From: JBKPNJ01 sp963695705
GTDB taxonomy: Bacteria > Actinomycetota > Actinomycetes > Propionibacteriales > Nocardioidaceae
Assembly: GCA_963695705.1 (NCBI GenBank)
Contig: CAVOHB010000004.1
Location: 558,001-622,000 of the forward strand
Reading direction: 5' to 3'
DNA: 64,000 nt
The notes beneath the pieces were generated by a model. It made no database searches. It worked only from the letters and a program-made list of their open reading frames with translations, and was not told the origin of the DNA. The position numbers were made by a program, and so were the translations under genes. Positions 17,963-28,034 of the stretch are shown here, in pieces (the first letter of the stretch is position 1; each line of letters opens with the position of its first letter).

Positions 17963-17990
17963 TGTGCTGGTTCAGGACATCGGCGACACA

Positions 17991-19335
17991 TGTCTCAAGA
18001 CATAGGCGACACGTGTCTCGGGTCATCGGCGAAAGCCTCGCCGGGCTCGATGCTCGGCCATGTCGCAGCCCACATCGAAAGCCCGCCTGGTCATTACCGC
18101 CCTGTTCGTCGACCACCAGACCCCGGCCGAGGTGGCCGCCCGCTACGGCGTGCACCGCGCCTGGGTCTACAAGCTCAGGGCCCGCTACGAGGCGGAGGGC
18201 GAGGCGGCGGTGGAGCCTCGTTCGCGGCGCCCCAAGACCTCACCGTCCGCGTTGTCACCGGAAGTGGTCGACCTCATCGTGCGGGTCCGCAAAGATTTGA
18301 CCGACGCCGGGTTGGACGCCGGGCCCGACACCATCGGCTGGCACCTCGAGCACCACCACCGACACCGGGTAGCCAGATCGACCATCAGCCGCCACCTGGC
18401 TCGGGCCGGCCTGGTGATCCCGGAACCGAAGAAGCGACCGAAGTCCTCCTACATCCGGTTCGAAGCCGCGCTGCCGAACCAGACCTGGCAATCGGACTTC
18501 ACCCACTACCGGCTCACCCGGCCCGACGGTCGACCCGGCGCGGAGGTGGAGATCATCAGCTGGCTCGACGACTGCACCCGCTACGCGCTTCAGGTGAGCG
18601 CCCACGCCCGGATCACCACCCCGATCGTGGTCAACACGTTCCGCACCGCCCTTGCCCAGCACGGCGTTCCAGCTTCCACGCTCACTGACAACGGCATGGT
18701 CTACACCGTCCGCCTCGCCGGGGGACGCGGTGGACGCAACAGCTTCGAAGACGAGCTACGACGCCGCCACATCGTCCAGAAGAACTCCCGACCCGGCCAC
18801 CCCACCACCTGCGGTAAGACCGAACGATTCCAGCAGACCCTGAAGAAGTGGCTGCGCGCCCAACCCGTCCAGCCCACCACGATCGACCAGCTGCAGAACC
18901 TTCTCGACCGCTTCGTCGCCGAGTACAACCACCGCCGGCCGCACCGCTCGCTGCCCCACCAAGCGACCCCCGCCGCGCTCTACACCTCGATGCCCAAAGC
19001 CCTGCCGGGCCCGAGCAGGGATCCCGACACCCACCACCGGATCCGGCACGACCGCATCGACAAAGCCGGGTCGGTCACCCTGCGCCACAACAGCCGACTG
19101 CACCACATCGGCATCGGCCGAACCCACACCGGAACCTGCGTCATCCTGCTCATCCACGACCTGCACATCAGAGTCGTCAACGCCGCCACCGGCGAACTAC
19201 TCCGCGAACTAGTCCTCAACCCCAACCGCGACTACCAGCCCACCCGAACACCCACAGGCCCCACCCGCCGACCCCAAAATGAACAACAGCCGAACCTACA
19301 TTCGCAGGTCCGGCTGTCGCCGATGTCTTGAGACA
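17991..19335 (+). mobile_element. IS481-family insertion sequence
   Basis: The 21-bp terminal inverted repeats are TGTCTCAAGACATAGGCGAC(A) at 17991-18011 and its complement at 19315-19335 (TGTCTCAAGACATCGGCGAC read on the minus strand), one mismatch. They enclose one transposase gene. Just outside and inside the left end are partial repeats of the same motif (GACATCGGCGACAC at ~17976, GTCTCGGGTCATCGGCG at ~18015), possibly extra transposase-binding sites. No clear target-site duplication, but the element is bracketed by the tRNA-Pro-derived direct repeat. Confidence 0.85.
18060..19331 (+). CDS. IS481 family transposase
   Basis: 423 residues: an N-terminal helix-turn-helix (EVAARYGVHRAWVYKLRARY, about 24-43), a second HTH, and an rve integrase core with the DDE residues Asp146 (WQSDFTHY), Asp210 (LTDNGMV) and Glu255 (GKTERFQ). 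The frame is open and full length, so the element may still be active. The stop lies within the right terminal repeat. Confidence 0.93.
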   Translation: MSQPTSKARLVITALFVDHQTPAEVAARYGVHRAWVYKLRARYEAEGEAAVEPRSRRPKTSPSALSPEVVDLIVRVRKDLTDAGLDAGPDTIGWHLEHHHRHRVARSTISRHLARAGLVIPEPKKRPKSSYIRFEAALPNQTWQSDFTHYRLTRPDGRPGAEVEIISWLDDCTRYALQVSAHARITTPIVVNTFRTALAQHGVPASTLTDNGMVYTVRLAGGRGGRNSFEDELRRRHIVQKNSRPGHPTTCGKTERFQQTLKKWLRAQPVQPTTIDQLQNLLDRFVAEYNHRRPHRSLPHQATPAALYTSMPKALPGPSRDPDTHHRIRHDRIDKAGSVTLRHNSRLHHIGIGRTHTGTCVILLIHDLHIRVVNAATGELLRELVLNPNRDYQPTRTPTGPTRRPQNEQQPNLHSQVRLSPMS

Positions 19336-19341
19336 TCACAT

Positions 19342-19418
19342 TGGTCGGGCTGACAGGATTTGAACCTGCGGCCTCGTCGTCCCGAACGACGCGCGCTACC
19401 AAACTGCGCCACAGCCCG
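19342..19418 (-). tRNA. tRNA-Pro (anticodon CGG)
   Basis: Reverse-strand cloverleaf with acceptor stem CGGGCTG/CAGCCCG, D-arm GCGCAGTTTGGTAGCGC, anticodon loop TTCGGGA (anticodon CGG, codon CCG), T-arm GGTTCAAATCC, discriminator A and encoded CCA. Its 3' end lies only 6 bases from the insertion sequence. Confidence 0.95.
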
Positions 19419-19475
19419 AAGCGGGCGAGTCTACCCGAGAGCCAGGTACTCCCCGTGCAACGGCAGCAGGCCGCC

Positions 19476-20378
19476 TCAGGCCGGCAGCAGCGTGACCAGA
19501 GACGCCTCCGGTCGGCAGCAGAAGCGCACCGGGGCCTTGGGTGACGTGCCAAGCCCGGCGGAGACATGCATCCAGGAGGGTCGATGCCCGTTGACCTGAT
19601 GCCGGTGCAACCCCTTGGCGCGTGCCGTCTCCAGATCGCAGTTCGTCACCAGGGCACCCTTGAACGGCAGGCACAGTTGGCCGCCGTGTGTGTGCCCGGC
19701 GAAGATCATCGGGTAGCCGTCACTGTTGAACGCGTCGAGGACACGCAGGTAAGGCGCGTGGGTGACGCCGATCGACAGGTCGGTGGTCTGATCCGCGCTC
19801 CCCGCCACCGCGTCGAGCCGGTCGTAGCCGAGATGCGGATCGTCGACGCCGGCGAACGACAGCTGGAGCCCGTCGACGCTGACCTGTTCGCGCCGGTTCG
19901 TCAGGTCGATCCAGCCCCGGGACACGAAGGCGCTGCGCAGGTCCCGCCAGGGCAGGCGCGGCCCGAACAGGCGGCGCTTCCGTCGGCTCGGCAGCAGGTA
20001 GCGAGCCGGGTTCTTCAGGACCGGCCCGAAGTAGTCGTTGGATCCGAACACGAACACCCCGGGACGTTCCAGCAGGGGGGACAGCGCCGAGAGGACGGCG
20101 GGGACGGCCTCCACGTGCGCCAGGTTGTCGCCGGTATTAATGACCAGGTCGGGCTCCAGGTCGGCCAGCTCGCGTACCCACTGCTGCTTCTTGTGCTGGC
20201 CCGGCGTGAGGTGCAGGTCCGACAGGTGCAGGACGCGCAGCGGACGCGTACCGGCGGGGAGCACCGAGACTTCCACCTCGCGCAACGTGAACGCGCGTAC
20301 CTCATATCCGGCTGCGTATCCCAGACCAGTCGCCCCGGCAGCGCTGAGCGCGAGCATGGCGGCAGCGGCGGGGTGCAT
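19476..20378 (-). CDS. Metallophosphoesterase, membrane-anchored
   Basis: Calcineurin-like phosphoesterase. From the ATG at 20378 the N-terminus (AAAAMLALSAAGATGLGYAAG) is a hydrophobic anchor. Metal motifs: SDLHLT (Asp54, His56), NTGDNL, GSNDYFG in place of GNHD, GVTHAPY and GHTHGGQ. It resembles the YkuE/YaeI group, which may act on phospholipids or lipid-linked phosphate. It is the Rv3683-like member of the conserved block next to the PBP gene. Confidence 0.87.
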   Translation of the reverse strand: MHPAAAAMLALSAAGATGLGYAAGYEVRAFTLREVEVSVLPAGTRPLRVLHLSDLHLTPGQHKKQQWVRELADLEPDLVINTGDNLAHVEAVPAVLSALSPLLERPGVFVFGSNDYFGPVLKNPARYLLPSRRKRRLFGPRLPWRDLRSAFVSRGWIDLTNRREQVSVDGLQLSFAGVDDPHLGYDRLDAVAGSADQTTDLSIGVTHAPYLRVLDAFNSDGYPMIFAGHTHGGQLCLPFKGALVTNCDLETARAKGLHRHQVNGHRPSWMHVSAGLGTSPKAPVRFCCRPEASLVTLLPA

Positions 20379-20404
20379 CCGACCAGGCTGCCACACTTGC
20401 TGAC

Positions 20405-20866
20405 ATGCCCGGTTTGAAGGAGCGACTGCACGACGACCTGGTGACCTCGATGAAGGCCCGTGATGCGCTTCGGTCCTCGACCCTCCGGATGGCGCTGGCT
20501 GCCATCACCAACGCGGAGGTGGCGGGGAAGCAGCCGCGTCGGCTGTCCGACGAACAGGTGGTCGACGTGCTCTCGTCGCAGGCCAAGCAGCGCCGGGAGG
20601 CCGCGACCGCGTTCGAGGGGGCGGGCCGCGCGGAGCTTGCCGGCAAGGAGCGCGCGGAGCTCGCGATCCTCTCCGAATACCTCCCCGAACAGTTGGGCGA
20701 GGATGCCGTCGCGCAGATCGTCGCCAAGGCGATCGCCGACACCGGCTCCGCGGGCGCCGGACCGGCAGCGATGGGACGCGTGATGGGCTTGGTCGCGCCG
20801 CAGACGAAGGGCCGCGCCGACGGCAGCGCGGTTGCCGCCGAGGTCAGGCGACAGCTGGCGGGCTAG
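20405..20866 (+). CDS. GatB/YqeY domain-containing protein
   Basis: 153-residue member of the YqeY family, homologous to the tail domain of GatB. Typical motifs are LKERLHDDLVTSMKARDALRSSTLRM at the start and ILSEYLPEQL in the middle, ending with MGLVAPQTKGRADGSAVAAEVRRQL. The role is uncertain; the family may bind tRNA or aminoacyl-tRNA. Divergent from the metallophosphoesterase, 26 bases apart. Confidence 0.92.
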   Translation: MPGLKERLHDDLVTSMKARDALRSSTLRMALAAITNAEVAGKQPRRLSDEQVVDVLSSQAKQRREAATAFEGAGRAELAGKERAELAILSEYLPEQLGEDAVAQIVAKAIADTGSAGAGPAAMGRVMGLVAPQTKGRADGSAVAAEVRRQLAG

Positions 20867-20890
20867 ACCCGGATTCCAGGAGACGCTCTG

Positions 20891-23440
<2,550 letters not shown>

Positions 23441-23549
23441 CAGCCTACGGTGTCGCTCGGGCGGTCCCGGAACGCCGCTCGGCGCACGACTGGCCGGCCC
23501 GGCCGGACCAGCAGGCGCTACCGATCGGGTCGCCGGTGTGGCTAGCCCG

Positions 23550-23567
23550 ATAGCCCGAACGGGCTAT
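23550..23567. promoter_or_regulatory. 18-bp palindrome upstream of whiB
   Basis: ATAGCCCGAACGGGCTAT is palindromic except for the central AA. It lies ~115 bases before the whiB start, between the divergent PBP and whiB genes, where an operator would be expected. The binding protein is unknown. Confidence 0.45.
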
Positions 23568-23683
23568 GCGAAGTTGGGCCGTCCGGGTCTAACTGTTTCC
23601 GGTCACTTTGCGTAACATTGCCTGGGTGGGGGTCGTCGCTAGGCGTGTCTCGGCCTCGTCTCTCGGGAGGGGAAATAACCATC

Positions 23684-23998
23684 ATGACGTGGAATGAAGA
23701 ATGGGCTGCTAACGCAGCGTGTCGGGCTGAGCGCCCAGATGCCCTGTTCGTCAAAGGGGCGGCGCAAAATCGTGCCAAGCAGCTGTGCGGCAATTGTCCC
23801 GTGCGCATCGAATGTCTCGCCGAGGCCCTGGATAACACCATCGAATGGGGCGTATGGGGCGGATTGACCGAACGGGAGCGGCGTTCCTTGCTCAAGAGGC
23901 GTCCGAACGTCGCCTCGTGGCGGGGTTTGCTGGAAACCGCGCAGGACGACCATCTGCGCAGCCTAGCCCAGGATGAGCCCGATACCATCGCTGTCTGA
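23684..23998 (+). CDS. WhiB family transcriptional regulator, WhiB4/WblA type
   Basis: Iron-sulfur regulator of 104 residues. Cluster cysteines 13, 35, 38 and 44 (LCGNCPVRIEC), the GVWGG turn at 56-60, and a basic C-terminal segment. DALFVKGAAQ, ALDNTIEWGVWGG and the TERERRSLLKRRP...SW stretch match WhiB4/WblA better than WhiB1 or WhiB2. The ATG at 23684 is preceded by GGAGGGG. WhiB4 homologues sense oxygen or NO and control antioxidant and cell-wall genes; position beside the PBP and ArsA pair is conserved. Confidence 0.92.
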   Translation: MTWNEEWAANAACRAERPDALFVKGAAQNRAKQLCGNCPVRIECLAEALDNTIEWGVWGGLTERERRSLLKRRPNVASWRGLLETAQDDHLRSLAQDEPDTIAV

Positions 23999-24008
23999 CG
24001 ATCCGCCG

Positions 24009-24042
24009 AAGAGCCCCGATTACTTTTTGTAATCGGGCTCTT
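24009..24042 (+). terminator. Strong hairpin terminator after whiB
   Basis: AAGAGCCCCGATTAC and GTAATCGGGCTCTT pair with a single bulged C around a TTTTT loop. It lies 11 bases after the whiB stop. No U-tract follows, as usual for actinobacterial hairpin terminators; it could serve both converging transcripts. Confidence 0.8.
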
Positions 24043-24125
24043 GCGTATGAGTGCGCGGATCCGGCTCCCGGCTGATGATTACAGAACGAATTCCCCGCTG
24101 TTGCACTGTGTAATATTCTGCGGGT

Positions 24126-25334
24126 TTACGCGGCGGATCCGGACTCCGGCATCGCGACAAGGGTCCCGACCAGGCGCAGGCCGTCGATGTCGTGCACGTC
24201 TGTAGGCAGGGATGCCACCGATGCCACCGAGACCTGCGGATGGGCGGCAGCGAAACGTCGCGTCAGCTGGTGCTCACGCGCGACCAGTCTGAGTCGTTCG
24301 GCATGCAGACGTAGCAGGCCCGCCGTCACCGGATGCTCCTCGGCGATCTCGTCGGCCGCGCTCGCGGCCCGGTCGGCGCTGAGCGAGGCGACCGGCGTCC
24401 CGGTCATCCGGTTGAGGACAAGACCCGACAGCGGCATCCGCTCGCGGTCGAGGCGTTCCACGAAGTAGGCGGCCTCGCGCAGCGCGTCCGGCTCCGGCGC
24501 CGCGACCACGACGAATGCCGTCTCCGGGGCACGCAACAGCTGGTAGGTCCGTTCGGCGCGCTGGCGGAACCCGCCGAACAGGGTGTCGAAGGCGGCGACG
24601 AACGTCTGCACGTCCCGAAGCACCTGACTGCCCAGGATCCGGGTCAGGGTGCCGGTCACGACGTTCACTCCCACGCTGAAGAGGCGGGCAGGGCCCTTGA
24701 CCGGCGCGACCAGCAGCTTGATGAAACGCCCGTCGAGCAGGCTGGACAGCCTCTCGGGGGCGTCGAGGAAGTCCAGCGCCGACCTCGAGGGGGGAGTGTC
24801 CACCACGATGAGATCCCACCGGTCATCCCGGTGCGCATCCTTGTGGAGCTGGGCCAGCTTCTCCATCGCCATGTACTCCTGGGTGCCGGCGAACGAGCTC
24901 GACAGCGCCTGGTAGAACGGGTTGTCGAGGATCTGCCGGGCCTTCCCGGGACTCGCGTGCCCCTCGACGACCTCGTCGAACGTGCGCTTCATGTCGAGCA
25001 TCATCGCGTCGAGGCTTCCACCCGCCCCGGTGTCTACGCCCTGGACCGGTCGCGGCGTGTTGTCGAGATGGTTGAGCCCCATCGACTGTGCGAGCCTCTT
25101 CGCCGGGTCGATGGTGAGGAGGACGACACTGCGACCGTGCTCGGCGGCGCGCAGGCCGAGCGCCGCTGCCGTCGTGGTCTTGCCCACGCCGCCCGATCCA
25201 CAGCACACGACGATCCGTACCCGCTGGTTGTCGAGCAGAGCATCGACGTCGAGGTGAGGAATGTCGGTCAGCCTCGCGGCCAGTGGGCCGACCCGGGGTG
25301 TGCTTCGGCGCCGGCCCGCGCGGGGCCTGCTCAT
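24126..25334 (-). CDS. ArsA-like anion-transporter family ATPase, second of a pair
   Basis: 402-residue P-loop ATPase of the ArsA/GET3 family with deviant Walker A GSGGVGKT at 46-53, an intermediate SWI-like region (VVDTPPSRSALDF) and LTIDPAKRLAQ. It corresponds to Rv3680 in the mycobacterial block. It overlaps the first ATPase gene by 4 bases, so the pair is co-translated and probably forms a heterodimer. Mycobacterial homologues have been implicated in envelope-related stress tolerance; there is no arsenic locus here. The function is not evident from sequence. Confidence 0.88.
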   Translation of the reverse strand: MSRPRAGRRRSTPRVGPLAARLTDIPHLDVDALLDNQRVRIVVCCGSGGVGKTTTAAALGLRAAEHGRSVVLLTIDPAKRLAQSMGLNHLDNTPRPVQGVDTGAGGSLDAMMLDMKRTFDEVVEGHASPGKARQILDNPFYQALSSSFAGTQEYMAMEKLAQLHKDAHRDDRWDLIVVDTPPSRSALDFLDAPERLSSLLDGRFIKLLVAPVKGPARLFSVGVNVVTGTLTRILGSQVLRDVQTFVAAFDTLFGGFRQRAERTYQLLRAPETAFVVVAAPEPDALREAAYFVERLDRERMPLSGLVLNRMTGTPVASLSADRAASAADEIAEEHPVTAGLLRLHAERLRLVAREHQLTRRFAAAHPQVSVASVASLPTDVHDIDGLRLVGTLVAMPESGSAA

Positions 25335-26365
25335 ACCATTCCCTGGTCGCGCAGTTCGGCGGCCAGTTCGTACAGACCACCTAGATCGACGCCCTCGGGC
25401 AGCCGCGGCAGCTCGAAGGTCGGCCGCTGGAGTTTCTCGACCAGCGACCGCTGCTCGTCCTCGAGCGCGAGCCGCTGGGCATGCTCCCAGGCTTCCGCCA
25501 TCAGTCCGGCGAGCAGCGTGTCGGTGGGCTCGATTCCGGCGGCGCGAAGCCCCTCGGCAATGGCGGAGTCGGGAATCGACTCGGCGACCGCGGCGTCGCG
25601 CGCCTCCTCGCCCAGGTTGGCTGGGCGTGCGAGGTTGACGACCACACCACCTATCGGCAGGCCCACCGATTCCAGCGCGGCGATCCCGTCGCCGGTCTCC
25701 TGAACCGGCATGTCCTCCAGCACGGTGACCATATGGACGACCGTGGCCGACGACCGCAACAGCGCCATGATCGAATCGGCCTGCTTGCGGATCGGGCCCA
25801 CCTTCGCCAGACCGGCGACCTCCTGGTTGACGTTGAGGAACCGGGCGATGCGACCGGTCGGCGGCGCGTCCAGGACGACGGCGTCGTAGACGAACCCGTT
25901 CGATTCCCTGCCCCGGCCGGCGCGGCGCCTGGTCGCCTCGTACACCTTGCCGGTCAGCAGTACGTCACGCATGCCCGGCGCGATGGTGGTGGCGAAGTCG
26001 ATGATGCCGAAGCGGTCGAGGGCGCGTCCGGGGCGACCGAGCTTGTAGTACATCTCCAGGTACTCCAACAACGCGGCTTCACCGTCGATGGCGAGAGCGA
26101 ACAGGTCACCGCCCCCAGGGGCCACCGCGATCTGGCGTTCCTCGTACGGAAGTGGCGGCACGTCGAAGATCCTGGCGAGCCCCTGTCGCCCCTCCGACTC
26201 GCACAGCAGGACGCGCCCGCCGCTGGCGGCCAGCGCCAGCCCCAGGGCGGCCGCCACGGTCGTCTTGCCGGTCCCGCCCTTGCCGGTCACGATGTGCAGC
26301 CGCGCCGTGCCCCACTCGCTGTGGGCGGGGCTCGGGCGCGGAGGGGCCTGACGTCGGGCGCTCAC
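25331..26365 (-). CDS. ArsA-like anion-transporter family ATPase, first of a pair
   Basis: 344-residue partner of the preceding entry, Rv3679-like. Deviant Walker A GKGGTGKT at 28-35, VVLDAPPTGRIARFL switch region, and a C-terminal helical part. It opens the minus-strand operon; its start lies inside the first unit of a short tandem repeat at 26361. WhiB is transcribed toward the pair from the other side. Confidence 0.88.
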   Translation of the reverse strand: MSARRQAPPRPSPAHSEWGTARLHIVTGKGGTGKTTVAAALGLALAASGGRVLLCESEGRQGLARIFDVPPLPYEERQIAVAPGGGDLFALAIDGEAALLEYLEMYYKLGRPGRALDRFGIIDFATTIAPGMRDVLLTGKVYEATRRRAGRGRESNGFVYDAVVLDAPPTGRIARFLNVNQEVAGLAKVGPIRKQADSIMALLRSSATVVHMVTVLEDMPVQETGDGIAALESVGLPIGGVVVNLARPANLGEEARDAAVAESIPDSAIAEGLRAAGIEPTDTLLAGLMAEAWEHAQRLALEDEQRSLVEKLQRPTFELPRLPEGVDLGGLYELAAELRDQGMV

Positions 26366-26431
26366 AGTCGTCGAGCGTAGACGTCGAGCCGCAAGTGGGG
26401 CCTCACAGTCGTCGAGGGTAAACGTCGACCC
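26361..26431. repeat. Two ~30-bp direct repeats in a divergent promoter region
   Basis: CTCACAGTCGTCGAG followed by GTAGACGTCGA or GTAAACGTCGA occurs at 26361-26390 and 26402-26431 (41-bp spacing), between the divergent ArsA-like and scoA genes. TCGTCGAG and ACGTCGA could be operator half-sites; a local duplication is the other reading. Confidence 0.6.
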
Positions 26432-26474
26432 AAGCGGCCGAGCAGTGCGGGGACACGACCGGGCGAGGCGTGGC

Positions 26475-26480
26475 TAGGAT
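26475..26480 (+). promoter_or_regulatory. Putative -10 box (TAGGAT) for scoAB
   Basis: TAGGAT lies 42 bases before the scoA ATG, leaving a short leader with a possible ribosome site (CGAGGAGCC) just before the start. Confidence 0.4.
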
Positions 26481-26522
26481 CGCTGACGAACCCGGGCGGC
26501 AACGATCTCGAGGAGCCTCTTC

Positions 26523-27332
26523 ATGGACAAGGTCGTCCAGAGCGCAGCCGACGCGGTGGCCGATGTGCAGAACGGCGCGTCCCTGTCGGTCGGGGGCTTC
26601 GGGCTGTGCGGCGTACCGAGCGTGCTGATCCAGGCTCTCCTCGACAGCGGCGTCGACGAGCTCGAGGCGGTGTCCAACAACTGCGGAGTCGACGAGTGGG
26701 GTCTCGGACAGCTCTTGATGGCCAAGCGCATCCGGCGGATGATCTCCTCCTACGTCGGTGAGAACAAGGAGTTCGCGCGGCAGTACCTCTCCGGTGAGCT
26801 CGAGGTGGAACTGACACCTCAGGGCACCCTCGCCGAACGGCTGCGGGCCGGCGGATCGGGGATACCGGCGTTCTACACCGCGACGGGTGTCGGCACCCAG
26901 GTGGCCGAAGGTGGGCTTCCGTGGCGCTACGACAGCGACGGCAACGTGACTGTGTCGTCGCCGCCGAAGGAGACCCGGGACTTCGAGATCCGCGGGGACA
27001 CCTACGCCTATGTGCTCGAGCAGGCGATCGTCTGCGACTTCGGCCTGGTTCGGGCGTTCAAGGGTGACCGGCACGGCAATCTCGTCTTCCGGCACTCGGC
27101 CCGCAACTTCAACCCGCTCGCCGCCATGGCCGGGAAGACCACGATCGCCGAGGTGGAGCATCTGGTCGAGCCGGGGGAGCTCGACCCCAACGAGGTGCAT
27201 CTCCCCGGGGTCTTCGTCCAGCGAGTGCTGGCGCTGACACCTGAGCAGGTGGACGACAAACGGATCGAGAAGCGCACGGTGCGTCCGCGGCCCGGTTCGC
27301 CCGCCGGATCGGCCGGGGGTGCGTCGCAATGA
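26523..27332 (+). CDS. scoA: 3-oxoacid CoA-transferase subunit A
   Basis: Alpha subunit of succinyl-CoA:3-ketoacid (or 3-oxoadipate) CoA-transferase, 269 residues. Family motif GGFGLCGVP at 23-31, NNCGVDEWGLG, and the C-terminal RHSARNFNP. It transfers CoA from succinyl-CoA to acetoacetate or 3-oxoadipate. A C-terminal Arg/Pro/Gly tail is longer than usual. Overlaps scoB by 4 bases. With the adjacent flavin monooxygenase it suggests an aromatic or ketone catabolic insert in an otherwise conserved block. Confidence 0.92.
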   Translation: MDKVVQSAADAVADVQNGASLSVGGFGLCGVPSVLIQALLDSGVDELEAVSNNCGVDEWGLGQLLMAKRIRRMISSYVGENKEFARQYLSGELEVELTPQGTLAERLRAGGSGIPAFYTATGVGTQVAEGGLPWRYDSDGNVTVSSPPKETRDFEIRGDTYAYVLEQAIVCDFGLVRAFKGDRHGNLVFRHSARNFNPLAAMAGKTTIAEVEHLVEPGELDPNEVHLPGVFVQRVLALTPEQVDDKRIEKRTVRPRPGSPAGSAGGASQ

Positions 27333-27988
27333 CGTTGACCCGGCAGCAGATGGCAGCCCGGGCCGCGGCCGAGCTGGAGGACGGCTCGTATGTGAACCTC
27401 GGGATCGGACTCCCGACTCTCGTGCCCAACTACGTGCCCGACGACATCGAGATCGTGCTGCAGTCCGAGAACGGCATCCTCGGCGTCGGTGCCTACCCGT
27501 ACGAGGGCGAGGAGGACCCGGACCTGATCAACGCCGGCAAGGAGACGGTGACCCTGCGCCGTGGGTCGTCGTTCTTCGACTCCGCCTTGTCGTTCGGCAT
27601 GATCCGCGGCGGCAAGATCGATGCGGCCATTCTCGGTGCGATGCAGGTGTCGGCCGGCGGAGACATCGCGAACTGGATGATCCCCGGCAAGATGGTCAAA
27701 GGCATGGGCGGCGCCATGGACCTGGTGCACGGCGCCAAGCGCGTCATCGTGCTGATGGAGCACGTCGCCAGAGATGGGAGCTACAAGATCGTCAACGAGT
27801 GCTCGCTGCCCTACACCGGGCGCGGCGTCGTGCAGCGCATCATCACCGATATCGCGGTGATCGACGTCACCGGAGAGGGACTCCGGCTGATCGAGGTCGC
27901 TCCGGGGGTCTCGGTCGACGAGGTGCGGGAGAAGACCGAGCCCGAGCTCACCGCAGGTGACGTGTCGACGATGGTCGTCTCCGCCTAG
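27329..27988 (+). CDS. scoB: 3-oxoacid CoA-transferase subunit B
   Basis: Beta subunit, 219 residues. Catalytic Glu47 lies in SENGILG, after the glycine-rich NLGIGLPT segment; GGKIDAAILGAMQVS and GGAMDLVHGAKRVIV are family signatures. ATG overlaps the scoA stop. The stop codon begins a 14-bp tandem repeat. Confidence 0.93.
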   Translation: MTLTRQQMAARAAAELEDGSYVNLGIGLPTLVPNYVPDDIEIVLQSENGILGVGAYPYEGEEDPDLINAGKETVTLRRGSSFFDSALSFGMIRGGKIDAAILGAMQVSAGGDIANWMIPGKMVKGMGGAMDLVHGAKRVIVLMEHVARDGSYKIVNECSLPYTGRGVVQRIITDIAVIDVTGEGLRLIEVAPGVSVDEVREKTEPELTAGDVSTMVVSA

Positions 27989-28034
27989 ATATGCCCGCCT
28001 AGATATGCCCGCCTAGATATGCCCGCCTTAGATA
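27983..28034. repeat. 14-bp tandem repeat between convergent genes
   Basis: GCCTAGATATGCCC is present three times head to tail (27983-28024) followed by a degenerate partial copy. The array covers both the scoB stop and the stop of the converging monooxygenase gene. Probably slippage expansion; it may vary between strains. Confidence 0.85.

Noticed and set aside
24126..26365. ArsA-like pair as an arsenite resistance locus
   Set aside because: No arsB, arsC, arsD or arsR nearby, and the gene order matches the Rv3679-Rv3680 type instead.
27983..28034. Short tandem units considered as a CRISPR remnant
   Set aside because: Units are 14 bp and contiguous, with no unique spacers and no cas genes.
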